64,000 bases of DNA, from positions 57,265,527-57,329,526 of the forward strand of contig JAKSZU010000008.1 of assembly GCA_026018925.1 (NCBI GenBank), given 5' to 3'. Shown in pieces: positions 43,238 through 54,247 of this stretch. Numbering within the stretch: position 1 is the first letter of the stretch; every line of letters starts with the position of its first letter. Position numbers and translations under genes: made by a program. This stretch comes from Tupaia tana (lineage: Eukaryota; Chordata; Mammalia; Scandentia; Tupaiidae). Under the pieces are notes generated by a model. It ran no database searches, was not told where the DNA came from, and worked only from the letters and a program-made list of their open reading frames with translations.

Positions 43238-44539
43238 TCAGAAAGCCCTGCCGCGCGGCCGGGGAGGGCGGGGGCAGGGCGGCGCGGCCCGGGAGTCGCG
43301 GGAGGGAGCGGCCCAGCAGGCGGTGGCCGAGGTCGTTTGAGGCGCACGGAGCCGGAAAACCCCAGGAAGGCGGCTGCAGGGGGGCTGGCACTGCTAGGGG
43401 GAGCAGGGGCGGCTGGCAGCTGCCCGGGTCGCCTGCAGCGCGGGGAGGGGAGGGGACTATCATCCCCCCACTCCCACCCCTATCGACCCCGCTGCTTGGG
43501 GCCTACTCCCCTTCCCCTGTCTCTGCGTCCCTGGCGACCTCAGCATGGACGCGGAAGGCTCTCGGTGTCCCACTCCCGGTTTTCGGGAGAAGGCGGTTCC
43601 TGGTCACTAGCACGGGCCTTGAGGGCACCCGAGGTCGCTGGGGTTTCCCCTCCCCTTAAGACTTCGGGTCTGTCTGTGGGAAGAGCGTGCACCAGCAACC
43701 CCGGTGTGGACGCTGTCCTTTCCCGCCCCACTCCTCCACCCAACCGGCTGCGGGAGGCTACACTGGGGCGGGAGGCACCACGTGCTGGGTCAAGGCCTGG
43801 CCCCGGGTCTTTCCTGTCACCGACTGCTCGCAGCAAGGCGCCGTGGCACTCAGGAAACGCTGCAGAGAACTCTCAGGAAGGGGTGTGGGCTGAGAGGCGT
43901 TCTCTGCGTGACTATCCGCTCTGTCCTGGAATAGGGACAAATTCCAGAGCAATCAGATGTGCAAGGGGCCGCCCACCCCTGGGAACAGGTGGGGGAGGAG
44001 GAGACACAGGGCCTCCCCCCTCGCTGTTTTCGGTTTGGCTGGGAGACAGCGCCCGCACACCTGGAGCAGTGATGGGAGAAGGGGTGGGTGGGGAGTACAG
44101 GCAGAGGCACACTCAGAAGCCCTGGTGGAGGCTTCCTGCTGGAGCTGGCAGCTCTCGGGAAGGGGCTGAACAGGTTGGGAAAGAATGGTCCACCATTCAG
44201 GGGCGGGAAAGGGCCGGCCGAGTTCTGGGAACGGCAAGCGGTGCAGTCCGACTGGGAGACAGGCTGGGAGGCGCAGGCAGCCTGGCCCACAGCGCACATG
44301 CGGCTCTCAGAACCGCCACAGTGGCCCAGAAGGACCTGGAGTCACGGGTTCTGCCGGCTGCCCCAGGGCACGGAGTCATGCCCGGCCCCAGACAGATGGA
44401 TTCCTTCCAGGAATTCCACAGTCCTGGGCAGTCACTGCAGCGGGAGCCTCCTGCCTAGAGGGCTGTTACTACTTGGTGTCTAATGCCGATTTCAAATACG
44501 TTTTCTATTCAGTCCTTTGATCCCTTGCAGTGTGTACTT

Positions 44540-44685
44540 ACTGACCTACCTCCGTGTCTCTCAACCCTGACAGCACTCCGGAATTACTAGGGGCGCTTTA
44601 GAAAACGATGTCAATGCATGGGCCCTGTCCCAGAAAGCCCCACCCTGGGGTGGGGTCCAGGCATCAGCAGCCAAGGAAGAAAACC
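44540..44685 (+). repeat. MER5-like DNA transposon relic
   Basis: CTCTCAACCCTGACAGCAC, GGGCCCTGTCCCAGAAAGCC and GGGTCCAGGCATCAGCAG. It separates the two GC-rich islands. Confidence 0.7.
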
Positions 44686-44689
44686 AACG

Positions 44690-46095
44690 AGGTAGACAGT
44701 GGCCACCCGCCGCCATCGCGGGTGTCCGGCCAGACCCTCGCTCCCAGCCCAGCCTCCCGGCCTTCAGACTCAACTTGGACAAACCCTGAGAACAGCCTTG
44801 GCAGACCTCCAGGGACCGTCGGACTCCTTGAGGCCAGCCTTGCACTGTCTTTCCCAGGCAGCCCTTCTGCAGCCGAGGTCAAAGGTTCCAACAGCGAGGG
44901 CCAGGCTTCTGTTTCCCAAGAGCCTTTCCCCCAGTGATAACCACCAGGAGCCCCTCTGGAGGAGGGTGTGTGTGTGTGTGGGGGGGCTTACTAGGCATCC
45001 ATAGGAACCGCAGCCATTTCCCACCAACTCCACACGCCGGGAAGGGGGCCGGAGGTGGAGGTGGAACCATCTGCTGCAGCCTTGGCCCTCAGAGTGGAGG
45101 AGGACCCGGCTGAGGACAGGAGGAGGGTGAGGAACGCTCTTCTGCTTTCTTGCCAATATTGGGTTCTTACTGGGAGTCGTGTGCCAAAGCACCCAGTACA
45201 GTGTCCAGCGTGGGGATCATTTTCAGCAGCCCGTCCCTTCCTCCTTTTTTGCTAGTAACTCATCACAAATGTGAGGGGACTGGCCAAGTAGGCCTCACAT
45301 TGTTTACCCCACCTCCCCCACCCGCAGGGTTTGCAGAGGAGGCCTGAGGCCCTGTGTGGGGAGAGCCAGGCTGAGGAACTGCAACAGCCTCCCTGCTGCA
45401 AAGGAAATGACAGAGATTACCAGGGGGGTGACCAGCTGTTCTTTCCCAGAGAAGCAGTAACAGGGCCTTGTGCCTAGGGAGGACCTCGACCTTTAGGAAG
45501 AACTTCCCGGCAAATGGCAACGTTGGTCCCTGAAAAGACACTGTCACTACCAATCAATGCTGTTCCCACTTGACGGCTGAGAAAGCTGAGGCTAAGAGCC
45601 ACTCGCGCAGGAGGCAGCAGGAGGGGGAAAGAAAATCCTCCTGGAAGACCAGCCCTCCCTGCCTTTCCCTCTGACACCCTGGGATTCCACATTTTCCTGC
45701 CCAAACCTAGCGGATCCGGTAGGAGCCACACCTAACCTCGGGCTCTGGCATCGGATACAAAAAAAGGGTAACACAATACAGAGGGGCTTGCGCGCTTACA
45801 CCCCCTTCACTCCCCATTGCAGAGAAAACTCTATAGAGGGTGGTCAGCGTTTACTGAACGGTGCTTCCGAGCAAAAACTGCAGGCAAATGGCTGTCAAAG
45901 GCCTTGGGAAATTCACGAGAGGCGCCCCTGGCCTTCCCTCCTTCACTTTATTTACGGACAGTTCTGCTCTCCCTTGGGCACTGGTGACAGAAAGACAAAT
46001 CCTGCTCATTTTGTTCTTGGGGTTCTCCCAGGCCCCTCTCCTCGAGGCCTCCCAAGCTTCCTGGTGTTCGAGGCTACTGGGAGGTGGGTTTCCAC
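44690..46095. other. Unique sequence between CpG islands
   Basis: Moderately GC-rich, with a short GT/G run at 44967-44987. A possible MIR trace at 45565-45610 (GACGGCTGAGAAAGCTGAGG). No supported gene. Confidence 0.45.
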
Positions 46096-46099
46096 CTTC

Positions 46100-46950
46100 G
46101 CATTTTACAGATTACAAACAGGCTGCGCACATCCTGCACCCGCCCCGCAGGTGGAGCGGATGCCAGTCCCAAAATTCTCTTCCCCCGCGAGGAAGGGGCC
46201 CTGACAACCGACTGCCGACAGGACGCGGAGCGGGGCTGCCCACCCGCGCCGGGCTCTCGCTGCAGCTGGGCGGCCCGAGAGCCGCGGGGCCGGGAGCAAA
46301 AGGAACGGTACACCCGCGCGCGCACGCCAAGGCCAGGGCGGGGGCCTGGAGAGCCGCGGAGGCGCCCGTTTCCCTTCCCCTTCCCCCTCCCCTGGGAACC
46401 CGCCCTGGGTGGGGGCGGCGGCGGCTGCCCCCCACATCCGCCCCGGCCGCCAGGTGCCCCGAGGCCCGGCCTCCCCCTCCCGCCCCCGCGCCTGTTCCCG
46501 GCGCAGCCGGAGTCTCGGCGGTCACGTCTCCCCATCCGGCTCCAAAGTACGAGCCAGCGGCTGCCCGGCCAAGCCCGCGGAGGCGGCGGCCGGGGAGGGC
46601 GGCGGGGGGCGGAGCGGGAGCGAGGCCGGCCCCTCCACCCTCCCGCGCGGCGCGGCGGGGCGCAGGCGGGCGGGTCTGCCTGGGGCCGGGTCCCGCCCGC
46701 CGCGCCCGGGTCGGCCGGGGCGAGGCGCGGGTGAGGCTGCAGCGCTGGGGCCGCCGCCCCTGGCAGGCGGACTCCGGGGAAGGAGGCGAGGCGCTGAGAG
46801 GCCTGCCTGGCTGGGGAAGCCGCGAGGCCGCGCCCCCAGAGCGACGCGGGGGCGGGTGTTGCTGGGGAGAAAAGCGCGCCCGGCCCCGCCCCGAGCCCCG
46901 CGGTTGCGGCGCCCTCTGCTGGCGAGGTCTGAGAGCTACACAGAGGCCCC
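46100..46950. promoter_or_regulatory. CpG island 2 (candidate promoter or enhancer)
   Basis: Extremely GC- and CpG-rich without repeats, ending at a consensus CTCF motif. Long open frames on both strands are expected by chance at this composition. No clear splice-linked coding sequence. Confidence 0.65.
46909..46922 (-). promoter_or_regulatory. CTCF core motif
   Basis: The minus strand reads CCAGCAGAGGGCGC, a full match to the CTCF consensus CCASYAGRKGGCRS, at the right edge of CpG island 2. Confidence 0.65.
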
Positions 46951-47224
46951 ACCTCGACCTACAGCGTAGACCACCGACTAGCGAGGGCTGGGCAGTCCCA
47001 GGTCTGGTGAGCAGAAATGACTGGTTAATTAGAGAGCATTACCCTTTAAAGAAATAATAACTCGAAAATGAGTAGTACACACTGCAGGCTATTTTGAAAT
47101 GTGGAGAAGAAAAAAATCACTCATGAGCCTTTATCTAGAAAGAAGCACTTAGAATATTAGTGCTTATCCTTCCAGTGGGAAATCTACATGTAAATATATG
47201 TGCCTGTGCATATTATTTTATTTA

Positions 47225-47371
47225 TTTATTAAAGATTTTAACTTTATTTATTTATTTAAATTTGATGTGAGAGAGAGAAAGTGGGAAGGCAAGCTGCCAG
47301 GTCCAGGACTCAAACCATGATCAGCCACATGGGAGTCTAGTGCCCTTAACCACCATGCCACCTGCCGGCCC
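47225..47371 (-). mobile_element. SINE family S, antisense
   Basis: TTTATTTATTTAAATTTGATG, GGAAGGCAAGCTGCCAGG to TGCCACCTGCCGGCCC. Confidence 0.9.
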
Positions 47372-47374
47372 AAA

Positions 47375-47612
47375 TTTTATTTATTTTCTTATGCCAGAGG
47401 GCGCCTATGCTCACTGGAGAGAGACAGAAAAAGTGAGAAAGCACCGCCTATGGGGAATGTCTCCAAAACAATACGCAGTCCCTTCTCCGTTGTTCCTTCC
47501 TCCTCTTGGGTTTTTGGGTGGCACGCATATGTGCCCAACATGTTTCTTAAGGCACCAGACGGGGGACATGTGGAATCCAGCTGCCTTAACCACCTGGCCA
47601 TGGGTGGCCCAA
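47375..47612 (-). mobile_element. SINE family O, antisense
   Basis: TTATGCCAGAGGGCGCCTATG, GGAGAGAGACAG and a head ending CACCTGGCCATGGGTGGCCC. Confidence 0.83.
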
Positions 47613-47614
47613 TG

Positions 47615-50520
47615 TATACATTCTTAAAAAATACAGCCTTGTCAGCTCAGTGAACACACAGGACTATCTAATTCGGTGCTCGACGCTCAGAGCCTAGAAC
47701 ACTGGTTCTGGGTACTCCAAAAGCATTTATTGTTTCTGCCAAAATGGGATCAAGCTTACAGTTAGGACCATCATTTTTACTAAGATGTGCATGTACGATT
47801 CTCTCACCCCCTGGATGAGCGTATGTGAGAGACTGGTGGTGATGGTCCACTAGCCCCTTAAACCAGAACCCAGAGCCCAGATGTGTTTGCAACTTAGAAT
47901 TACTCACAGTGGGCATGTAAGGTGACCCCCTTTGTAACCAGTGGGGTCTGAGACAAAGCCCTGTAATAGAGCAGCACATTCCTGCTGCAAAAGCGTAACT
48001 AGTCCTCCTATGGAGGAGGCTAACTAACTACCCTCAGGTCAGCTCCATCAAGTTTTGAGGCCAAATGAGTTTTCACCAACTGAAGAAAAATCTGTGGATT
48101 TCCAGAGCATTTGATTTTTGAATGTGAAGGGGCAGTGGACCTGCCCGGACCTCTAGGCACACCGAGGGTTTGATGGCATGGGTGAGGCTCCGCTGTGCAC
48201 ACGCTCGCTTCAGTTTCCCTCTACGCGTCCTGACAGAGTTAACCCCAGGACCTGAGGGTGCCCACTGAAGGGGTGGATGCAGAGGCAGCATTTGCTTAGG
48301 TTAGACTTTTAGATGGCCCCGCCCCTCTCTACTCCTAGCCTGCCCCCATTCAAACTGAAAGACACCAGCGCTGTGTGGTCGTCCCTTCATCCTGGGCTCA
48401 CTTCCAGGACTAAACTTGTCTCCAAGGACACCACCCCGGGGCCTTGAAGGAGAATGGCGGGTCTCCTCCACCCAGGTCACTACTCTGACCAAAAGGCCTG
48501 TAACTTCTCAGGAACAGCATGGGAACCAGGACGGTCAGTCAACGATGGTCATTAGTTTTGCCGTTAGTGCAGGCGGCCTCGGCGCTGGGTGTTTCTCAAG
48601 CCCCAGGCTGAGCATCCAGCCTCCTCCTGAGCTCTCCACTTGATTCCCACCCCAAGGTCGCCTCAAATGCAACATGTCTGAGTCTAGCGACATCCCCTCC
48701 TCGCCCCTCTCTGCTTTTGTCACCTGTCAGGGATCACAGCCATCGCCCATCCCAGTACACATACTAGACTCAGGTCTTCCACCTCCTCCCTCCCTCTCTC
48801 CGGGCACACTTAACTCTGAGCAGACTTCCAGAGCTCGCCTCCCCCCCCCCCCACGCCCGCCCCACCCTCTGGTCCAGCACAAGAGCCTAACCGGGTTGCT
48901 GCTGCCTCCTTGGGTCCAACATGACCCTTTTCTCACAAAGTGGCTGGACCAGTCCCTCCCAGCTGGGCCATGCCACAGGCTCCTTAGGCCACTGTGCGCA
49001 GCTGCCCAGGATCGTGGCCTGCAGGGTGCTTTGGCAGCTTTGAAACACTCCCCACCCCAGCTATGAAAACTGGCCTCCCCATTTCCCCTAAGATAAAAAT
49101 GGAAGGCGATAAGGAGGCCCACCCTGCCAGGTCTGGCCCTGACCTGCACGACACTCGTGAGTCTACTCCAAGGGCGCTGGCCTTCTCCCTGAGGCCCTGC
49201 TCACGTGGACCATCTCCCTCCTCCTCTTGGCCTCCGTAATGCCCGCTCTTCACGTCTCCATGCAGCCGTCGGCTCACCAGGACACCTTCCTCACTGGGCC
49301 ACACGTCCCATCGTGTGCCCTGTAGTTCCTCGTGGTGCCCCTCAAAGCCGCAGCTCTTTCACAGCCGTACTGAATGGATGTGCTCATCAGCCCCTGCCTG
49401 GCTCCCTCAGGGAACAGGTGGGGAGCGGCCGGGTCTGGTTCACCCTCCATGGGGTTCCCAGCCCCCGGCATGGACCAGGTGACGGATGAACACGTGAATG
49501 GGTGAGCGAGTAATGAATGTCCGGTCCTGTTTGTTCGCTCCTGGGGTAATGTATGCCTTCTGGTCACCCCATCTCAGGACAAGCCCAGGAGAACCAGAAT
49601 CACCACAAGGGGGGGGGGGGGGGGGTTTGAGTTTGTTCATCCAGCAAAGCGCATCGGTTATGCTAGACTCTGGGAGTGTGAACAAGCCCAAGTCCGTCCT
49701 CCAGTGTTACCAACAGAGGGCAGACCAGAAGGACCCATAGATTGGAGTCTGAGCTGGAGCAGGCCGCCTACACAGGTTGGGCGACTGTGGAAGACTTCCA
49801 TCGGGGAAGATGTCCAAGGGTGTTGACAGGGCATAGGACAGTCGAGGGAGGGCCAAGGAGGGCCAGTACCCAGAGCGATGGAGCAGAGCAGGGGGAGGGA
49901 GTGATCGACCAGAGCCAGAGAGATGGAGAGCGCCAGCTATGTGGAAGGCAGCTTCACAGGCAGCTGGGGCTTTGCTGAGATTCAGCCACTGCACAGGGAG
50001 GGACGACTGCCCCCACCCCACATCCTCCGCCAAGCTCCCCATGGCTGGGTGTCCACGGAGGTAGACTCTCACCTCTCATGGCAGAGAGGGAGGGGGGGCA
50101 GCCGGAAGCCCGCCAGTGCAGAGACGGAGAATCTGCCTATCTGGAGGAAGATGGAGGGACAAGACCCAGGCGTAGACACCATGGCCACAGGCCTCGTCTG
50201 GACAGGGTATGGGCTGGCAGAGGGGTGAGCAGGGCAGAAGCAAGAAGTGCCATAGATCGTAAGTGGCGAAAGACCAAAACACAAAGTAGTTGTTTAGGAC
50301 AAAGCGGGGAAGTGCCACCTCCCCCCCCCCCCCCCCCCCCCCCCCGGCCCCTCAACACAGAGGACAACGCCAAGGACTAATACTTGCTGGGAAAATTCAC
50401 CCACACCTTGGAGGGCCAGTGTGGACCACAAAAAAAAAAAACACACACATGGCCCTGGGGAGGTGGGGACAGAGAGCAGTGCCTCACCTTGAATCCATCC
50501 CTTAGGTGTGAATGTTCAAA
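47615..50520. other. 2.9-kb SINE-free block
   Basis: Unique DNA interrupted only by homopolymers: C-rich run at 48840-48852, G17 at 49609-49625 and C25 at 50321-50345. A one-mismatch CTCF-like CCAACAGAGGGCAG is at 49710-49723. No supported gene. Confidence 0.5.
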
Positions 50521-50529
50521 ACCTGCTTG

Positions 50530-50752
50530 CAAAACACTGTGGGCTACAAGGAGAGAGACAGAGGGAAAGTGAGAAGGTACCCCACACAGGGGCAGCAGTC
50601 TCTTCTCTATCCTACCTGCTCTCACATTTTGGGCACCTATGCTCACATGTCCAGTGTGTTTTTCAAGCCACTGGATCCCCATCTGGACCCAGGCAGTCGG
50701 TGGCTATGTGGGGTCCAGCCACCTTAACCTCCACACCATCTGCTGGTCCTCA
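50530..50752 (-). mobile_element. SINE family O, antisense
   Basis: GGAGAGAGACAGAGGG, TTTTGGGCACCTATGCTCAC, TTTTTCAAGCCACTGGATCC to CACCATCTGCTGGTCC. The 3' end of the element is missing. Confidence 0.82.
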
Positions 50753-50931
50753 AGATCGTAACTCAAGCCACAAGGACAGACTGAGACCTAGCAAAGCCAT
50801 CAGGGAACTGTCCCCCACAGAGCTTGAACCAGTCGGCCAAGGCCCCCTTTCTCCACCCAACCACTACTGGCCGTTCTCTGTTGTGCAAGCCCTGCCCCAA
50901 CCACCTGACCCTGTGGAAAGCTCAATCGCTT

Positions 50932-51000
50932 TTTTTTTCTTTAATATTTTTTTGCCATAGGATGCCTGCGCTTACTAGAGAGACAGAGAAAGTGAGAAAT

Positions 51001-51031
<31 letters not shown>

Positions 51032-51135
51032 CCCACACCCGTGGTGGGGAGGTGGGGGCGGGGAGGGCCATGCAGCAACCCCTTCTCAGTGGCCATGAGT
51101 CTCCTTTTTAAGCCCTTTTTAGCCTTTATGGGAAA
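50932..51135 (-). mobile_element. SINE fragment with (CA)n, antisense
   Basis: TATTTTTTTGCCATAGGATGC, GAGAGACAGAGAAAGTGAG, then a (CA)14 run at 51000-51029. The head is not recognisable. Confidence 0.7.
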
Positions 51136-51139
51136 GCCA

Positions 51140-52015
51140 CGCCCCAACTAGACAGGTAACATCCACATCCTTTGAGGCTGGGGTCTTCTAGCCTCAGGTT
51201 ACGGTCTTTCGCATGCAGGACGCGCCTCCCAGGACCCCTAACGACGGTTCAGTCTCAGCAGAGACATGGTTTGGCGTTTCCACCGGCGAAGGTTGTAGTT
51301 ACTGAGGATGTACTTTTGGGAAGGGGCGAGAAAGAGAGGCAGGAATCTGGCTCCTTCCCATCTCAAAAACACTGTAGCGATGCAAAGGGCAAGGAAGTGG
51401 GGCACTTGTGACGTTCAGAAACGAGCTAGAAGGTTTAGACCACATGAAATCAGCGCTGCACGCTGAGCAAAATCCCGGGTCGCAACTTCCCAGGCACTAC
51501 GAGCAAAGGTATTCCACGGGCGCCATCTAGTGGGACGCTCGGGCACTGCCGCCCAAGCCCTGATCCTGAGCTGGAGCCTGCAGTGTGGTGGGCTCGCTGA
51601 GGCCTGGCAGAATTTCCAGCTAGATTGTCCTGGCATTCGCCTTTGAACGGTGGGGGGAAAGCCTTGTACTATCCTATGGAAGATGTGACTTTTGTTAAAG
51701 CTTTTTTGAAATTTCAATGAAATGTGTTCCCCTTTTTGACCTCTAGGAACCTCCGGGTCAAAACCCTTTAGCAGGACCTTAAGGATGATCTGTGTGTGCT
51801 AACCTTAGTCTTACGTGACTTTTATTTCCCACTTACCATCTTCTTTATGTCGTTTTATCTTATGTGGAATACGAGTATTTCAAAGAACTCTTGGAAGCAG
51901 ATGGGATTCACAGTCATTCCACAGAGTCAATCCTCACTACTTTCAAAAACACCTTATTCAGGATCATTAGAGGTAAGGGCTCAGGGCGCCTGGGAGATCC
52001 CATGAGCAGGAACCC
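51140..52015. other. Unique sequence with a CTCF motif
   Basis: No SINE or gene recognised. Contains the CTCF motif at 51520-51533. Confidence 0.45.
51520..51533 (-). promoter_or_regulatory. CTCF core motif
   Basis: The minus strand reads CCACTAGATGGCGC, a full match to CCASYAGRKGGCRS, in the same orientation as the site at 46909. Confidence 0.65.
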
Positions 52016-52017
52016 GC

Positions 52018-52120
52018 AGGTAATTATAATGGCTAACACCTATTGAACTGTAACTACATGCCAGGCACTTTTCTAAGCACTTTAAATGAATAAACACATT
52101 GAATTCTTACTACAGCTCTA
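52018..52120 (-). repeat. MIR fragment, antisense
   Basis: TAACACCTATTGAACTG, CATGCCAGGCACTTTTCTAA and GCACTTTAAATGAATAAA are typical. Interrupted on the right by a SINE. Confidence 0.75.
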
Positions 52121-52123
52121 GTT

Positions 52124-52345
52124 TTAATTGCCAGAGGGTGCGTGTTCTTGACAGAAACAACGCACTCCCCAATGGGGTATGGTCACACCACCTCCCTTCC
52201 CCTCAGTTTCTCCATCCTGTCAGAACTTGGAGCACAGAGGCACACATACCTGGTGTTTTTTTCAAGTTGCCAAGGCAGATTCAAATTGTGCAGTGGCCAT
52301 GTGGGATCTGGCTCCCTTAATCACTAGGCTGCAGGACTAGCCCAC
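52124..52345 (-). mobile_element. SINE family O, antisense
   Basis: TTTTAATTGCCAGAGGGTGCG, CAATGGGGTATGGTCACACC to GGCTGCAGGACTAGCCC. Confidence 0.85.
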
Positions 52346-52354
52346 AATCCTTTT

Positions 52355-52746
52355 ATTTTAAAAAATATGCCAGAGGCATGTGCACTCACCAGGAGCAGAG
52401 ATAGAGAAAGAGGGAGGAGAAAGCACACCCCGATGGCATGTCATCATGCTTCAATTTAAACATTTTTTTTAAATTATTTTTAAATTTGACCAGAGAGAGA
52501 GAGAGAAAGTGAGAAAGCAAGCCAACTAGATCCAGGACTCAAAATGTGGTCAGCCATGTGGGAGTCCAACACTTTAACCACAGCGCCACCTGCTGGGCCC
52601 CATGCTTCAATCTCTTCCATTTCCCCATTCTGTCAGGATTTGGGAAGCATACACACACACGTCGTGTTCAAAGGTTGCCAGGGTTAAGATTCAAACCTCA
52701 GCTGGCCACGTGTGCTTTGCCCCCCTTAATCGTAAGTCTATGGGCA
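52355..52746 (-). mobile_element. SINE family O split by a family S SINE, antisense
   Basis: The left part is 52361-52455 (TATGCCAGAGGCATGTGCAC...) and the right part 52612-52746 (CTTCCATTTCCCCATTCTG...). Confidence 0.85.
52456..52600 (-). mobile_element. SINE family S nested, carrying a CTCF core
   Basis: AAATTTGACCAGAGAGAGAG to GCGCCACCTGCTGGGCCC. CATGCTTCAAT duplication (52445-52455, 52601-52611). At 52583-52596 the minus strand reads CCAGCAGGTGGCGC, a full CTCF-consensus match inside the SINE head. Confidence 0.93.
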
Positions 52747-52969
52747 CCATACACCCCCCCCTGAGGGGGTGCTGTCTCTCTCATCTCCTGATTCTAACCA
52801 AAGTGTATGTGCTCATTGGCAAAAACGAAGGGGAAAAAAAACCTTCTGAGAAGTACAGAAGGACCACTGAGAGGAGAGAAGAGACAGGAGGGGGACAAGC
52901 AGAGGCCAACAAGGGCATGTGGGCCAAGAGTTGAGAGCGTGCTCCTGTTCTGAAGCCCCAAACACACTT

Positions 52970-53360
52970 GCTGGGGTTGTCTTCACTGAAATCCCCATGT
53001 TGAAATCCTAATTCCCAGTACCATCAGAATGTGTCCTTGTTTGGAAATCGGGTCATTGCAGATATAATTGTACGGTGAACATGACATGAGTTGGGTGAGA
53101 CCTAGATTAGTGCCCGATGTTCTTATGAAAAAGGGCTAGTTTGGGAGTAAGGCACTGGACTCCCATAGCCCTCTCCTGTTCCTGACCTGGCAGCTTGTGC
53201 GCGCTCTCTCGTGCATATGCCCCGATAGCGAATTATTTAAATACAAAAAAGGGTTTGGATATAGCTTCATACATATATTGAACACCATGAGAACATCAGA
53301 TCGGCCCATCCACAAACCAAGGAGAGGCCTGGAACACACCCTTCCCTGGCAGCCCTTAGA
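52970..53360 (+). repeat. Old unassigned interspersed repeat
   Basis: CCCATGTTGAAATCCTAATT, GAATGTGTCCTTGTTTGG, TTCTTATGAAAAAGGG and, after a SINE remnant, CATCCACAAACCAAGGAG. Same family as 33950-34063. Confidence 0.5.
53140..53250 (+). mobile_element. Degenerate SINE family S
   Basis: TAAGGCACTGGACTCCCATAG, GACCTGGCAGCTTG, CTCTCTCG and end CCCGATAGCGAATTATTTAA. The start of the head is missing. Confidence 0.65.
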
Positions 53361-53371
53361 ACCACCCTGGC

Positions 53372-53565
53372 CAGTCTGGCATGGTGTTTAAGGTAGCTGG
53401 ATCTCACATGGCCAACTGTCAGTTCAAGTTCCAGACCCAGCAGGTTGAGAAACAGGCCTGGTGCGTCTGTATGTCCCCAAAAGAGAGAGGTGTTGTGTCT
53501 TCTCTTCCCAAGAGGTGCACACCCTCTCTAGCAAAAGAAAAGAAGGTTGGTGAAAAATCCAATAA
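53372..53565 (+). mobile_element. SINE family O, decayed
   Basis: CTGGCATGGTGTTTAAGG, AGTTCAAGTTCCAGACCC, AGGTTGAGAAACAGGCC and end CTCTAGCAAAAGAAAAG. Confidence 0.75.
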
Positions 53566-53748
53566 AATCCAGAGAATGAAAATTCCTAAATATTAGCCAA
53601 GTGCCCCCACTTTGAGTGATGACCAAGTTTAGGTCCCTACTAGATAAAAGTCAGGCACCCTGATTTAGGGGAAAAAAAGGGTTTAACTGCACTCTGGTGC
53701 TAAATTCGATAAACGTTTCTGCTAGACTACTCTAAACTCCTGTACTTT

Positions 53749-53985
53749 TTTTTGGGGGGGGGGAGGGGAGGTTTTTGCTATAGGGTGCGTGCACTTGCCA
53801 GAAAGACAGACAGAGACAGAGAGAAATCACCCCCCAGGGGGTATGGTCACACCGCAATCCCCTTCTCCTCCATTCTCCTCTTGGGATCTTGGGCACGCAC
53901 ACACACGCACCCGGTGTGAGTTTAAGCCACCGGGTCTGGGACTCAAACCACGGGAGTTCAGCGGCATGGCCATTATGCTAACTGC
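53749..53985 (-). mobile_element. SINE family L with expanded G run, antisense
   Basis: T8 then a G11 run, GAGGTTTTTGCTATAGGG to TTATGCTAACTGC. AACTCCTGTACTTTTTT / AACTCTTGTACTTTTTT flank it. Confidence 0.92.
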
Positions 53986-54004
53986 TAATGAACTCTTGTA
54001 CTTT

Positions 54005-54246
54005 TTTAAAGAGAGGTTTTTGCTATAGGGCACATACATCGCCAGAGACAGACAGAAAGTGAGAAATCACCTCCTGGCAGGGATGGCCATGCCACAATCC
54101 CTTCTCCGTTCTCTCGAGATTTGGAGCGTGCGCACGCACACACACAGACACCCAGCGTGAGTTTCAAGCCACTGGGTCGGGGATTCAAACTGCAGTCAAT
54201 TATGTAGGAGTCCAGTGATGTAACCATTATGCCATCTGCTGGTCCC
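54005..54246 (-). mobile_element. SINE family L/O, antisense
   Basis: AAGAGAGGTTTTTGCTATAGG to TGCCATCTGCTGGTCCC. It abuts the preceding copy. Confidence 0.92.
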
Positions 54247-54247
54247 C

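Larger units (their letters stand above)
42500..44330. promoter_or_regulatory. CpG island 1 (candidate promoter)
   Basis: Very CpG- and GC-rich, densest at 42780-43470, without repeats. Carries a GC box GGGGGCGGGGCC (43011-43022), three TGACTCA AP-1 sites and a CRE-like TGATGTCA (42948-42955); no obvious TATA box. It lies about 15 kb beyond the AZIN1 stop codon, so it would serve another transcript, possibly a noncoding RNA. Transcription direction is unknown. Confidence 0.65.

Noticed and set aside
42950..44458. A 502-codon open frame on the plus strand in CpG island 1
   Set aside because: Composition is dominated by R, G, P and A as expected from GC-rich DNA. Equally long frames run on the other strand, and no domain or splice logic is visible.
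45861..47057. A 398-codon plus frame and a 292-codon minus frame in CpG island 2
   Set aside because: Overlapping frames on both strands in extreme GC content. Low-complexity R/P/G runs, no recognisable family.
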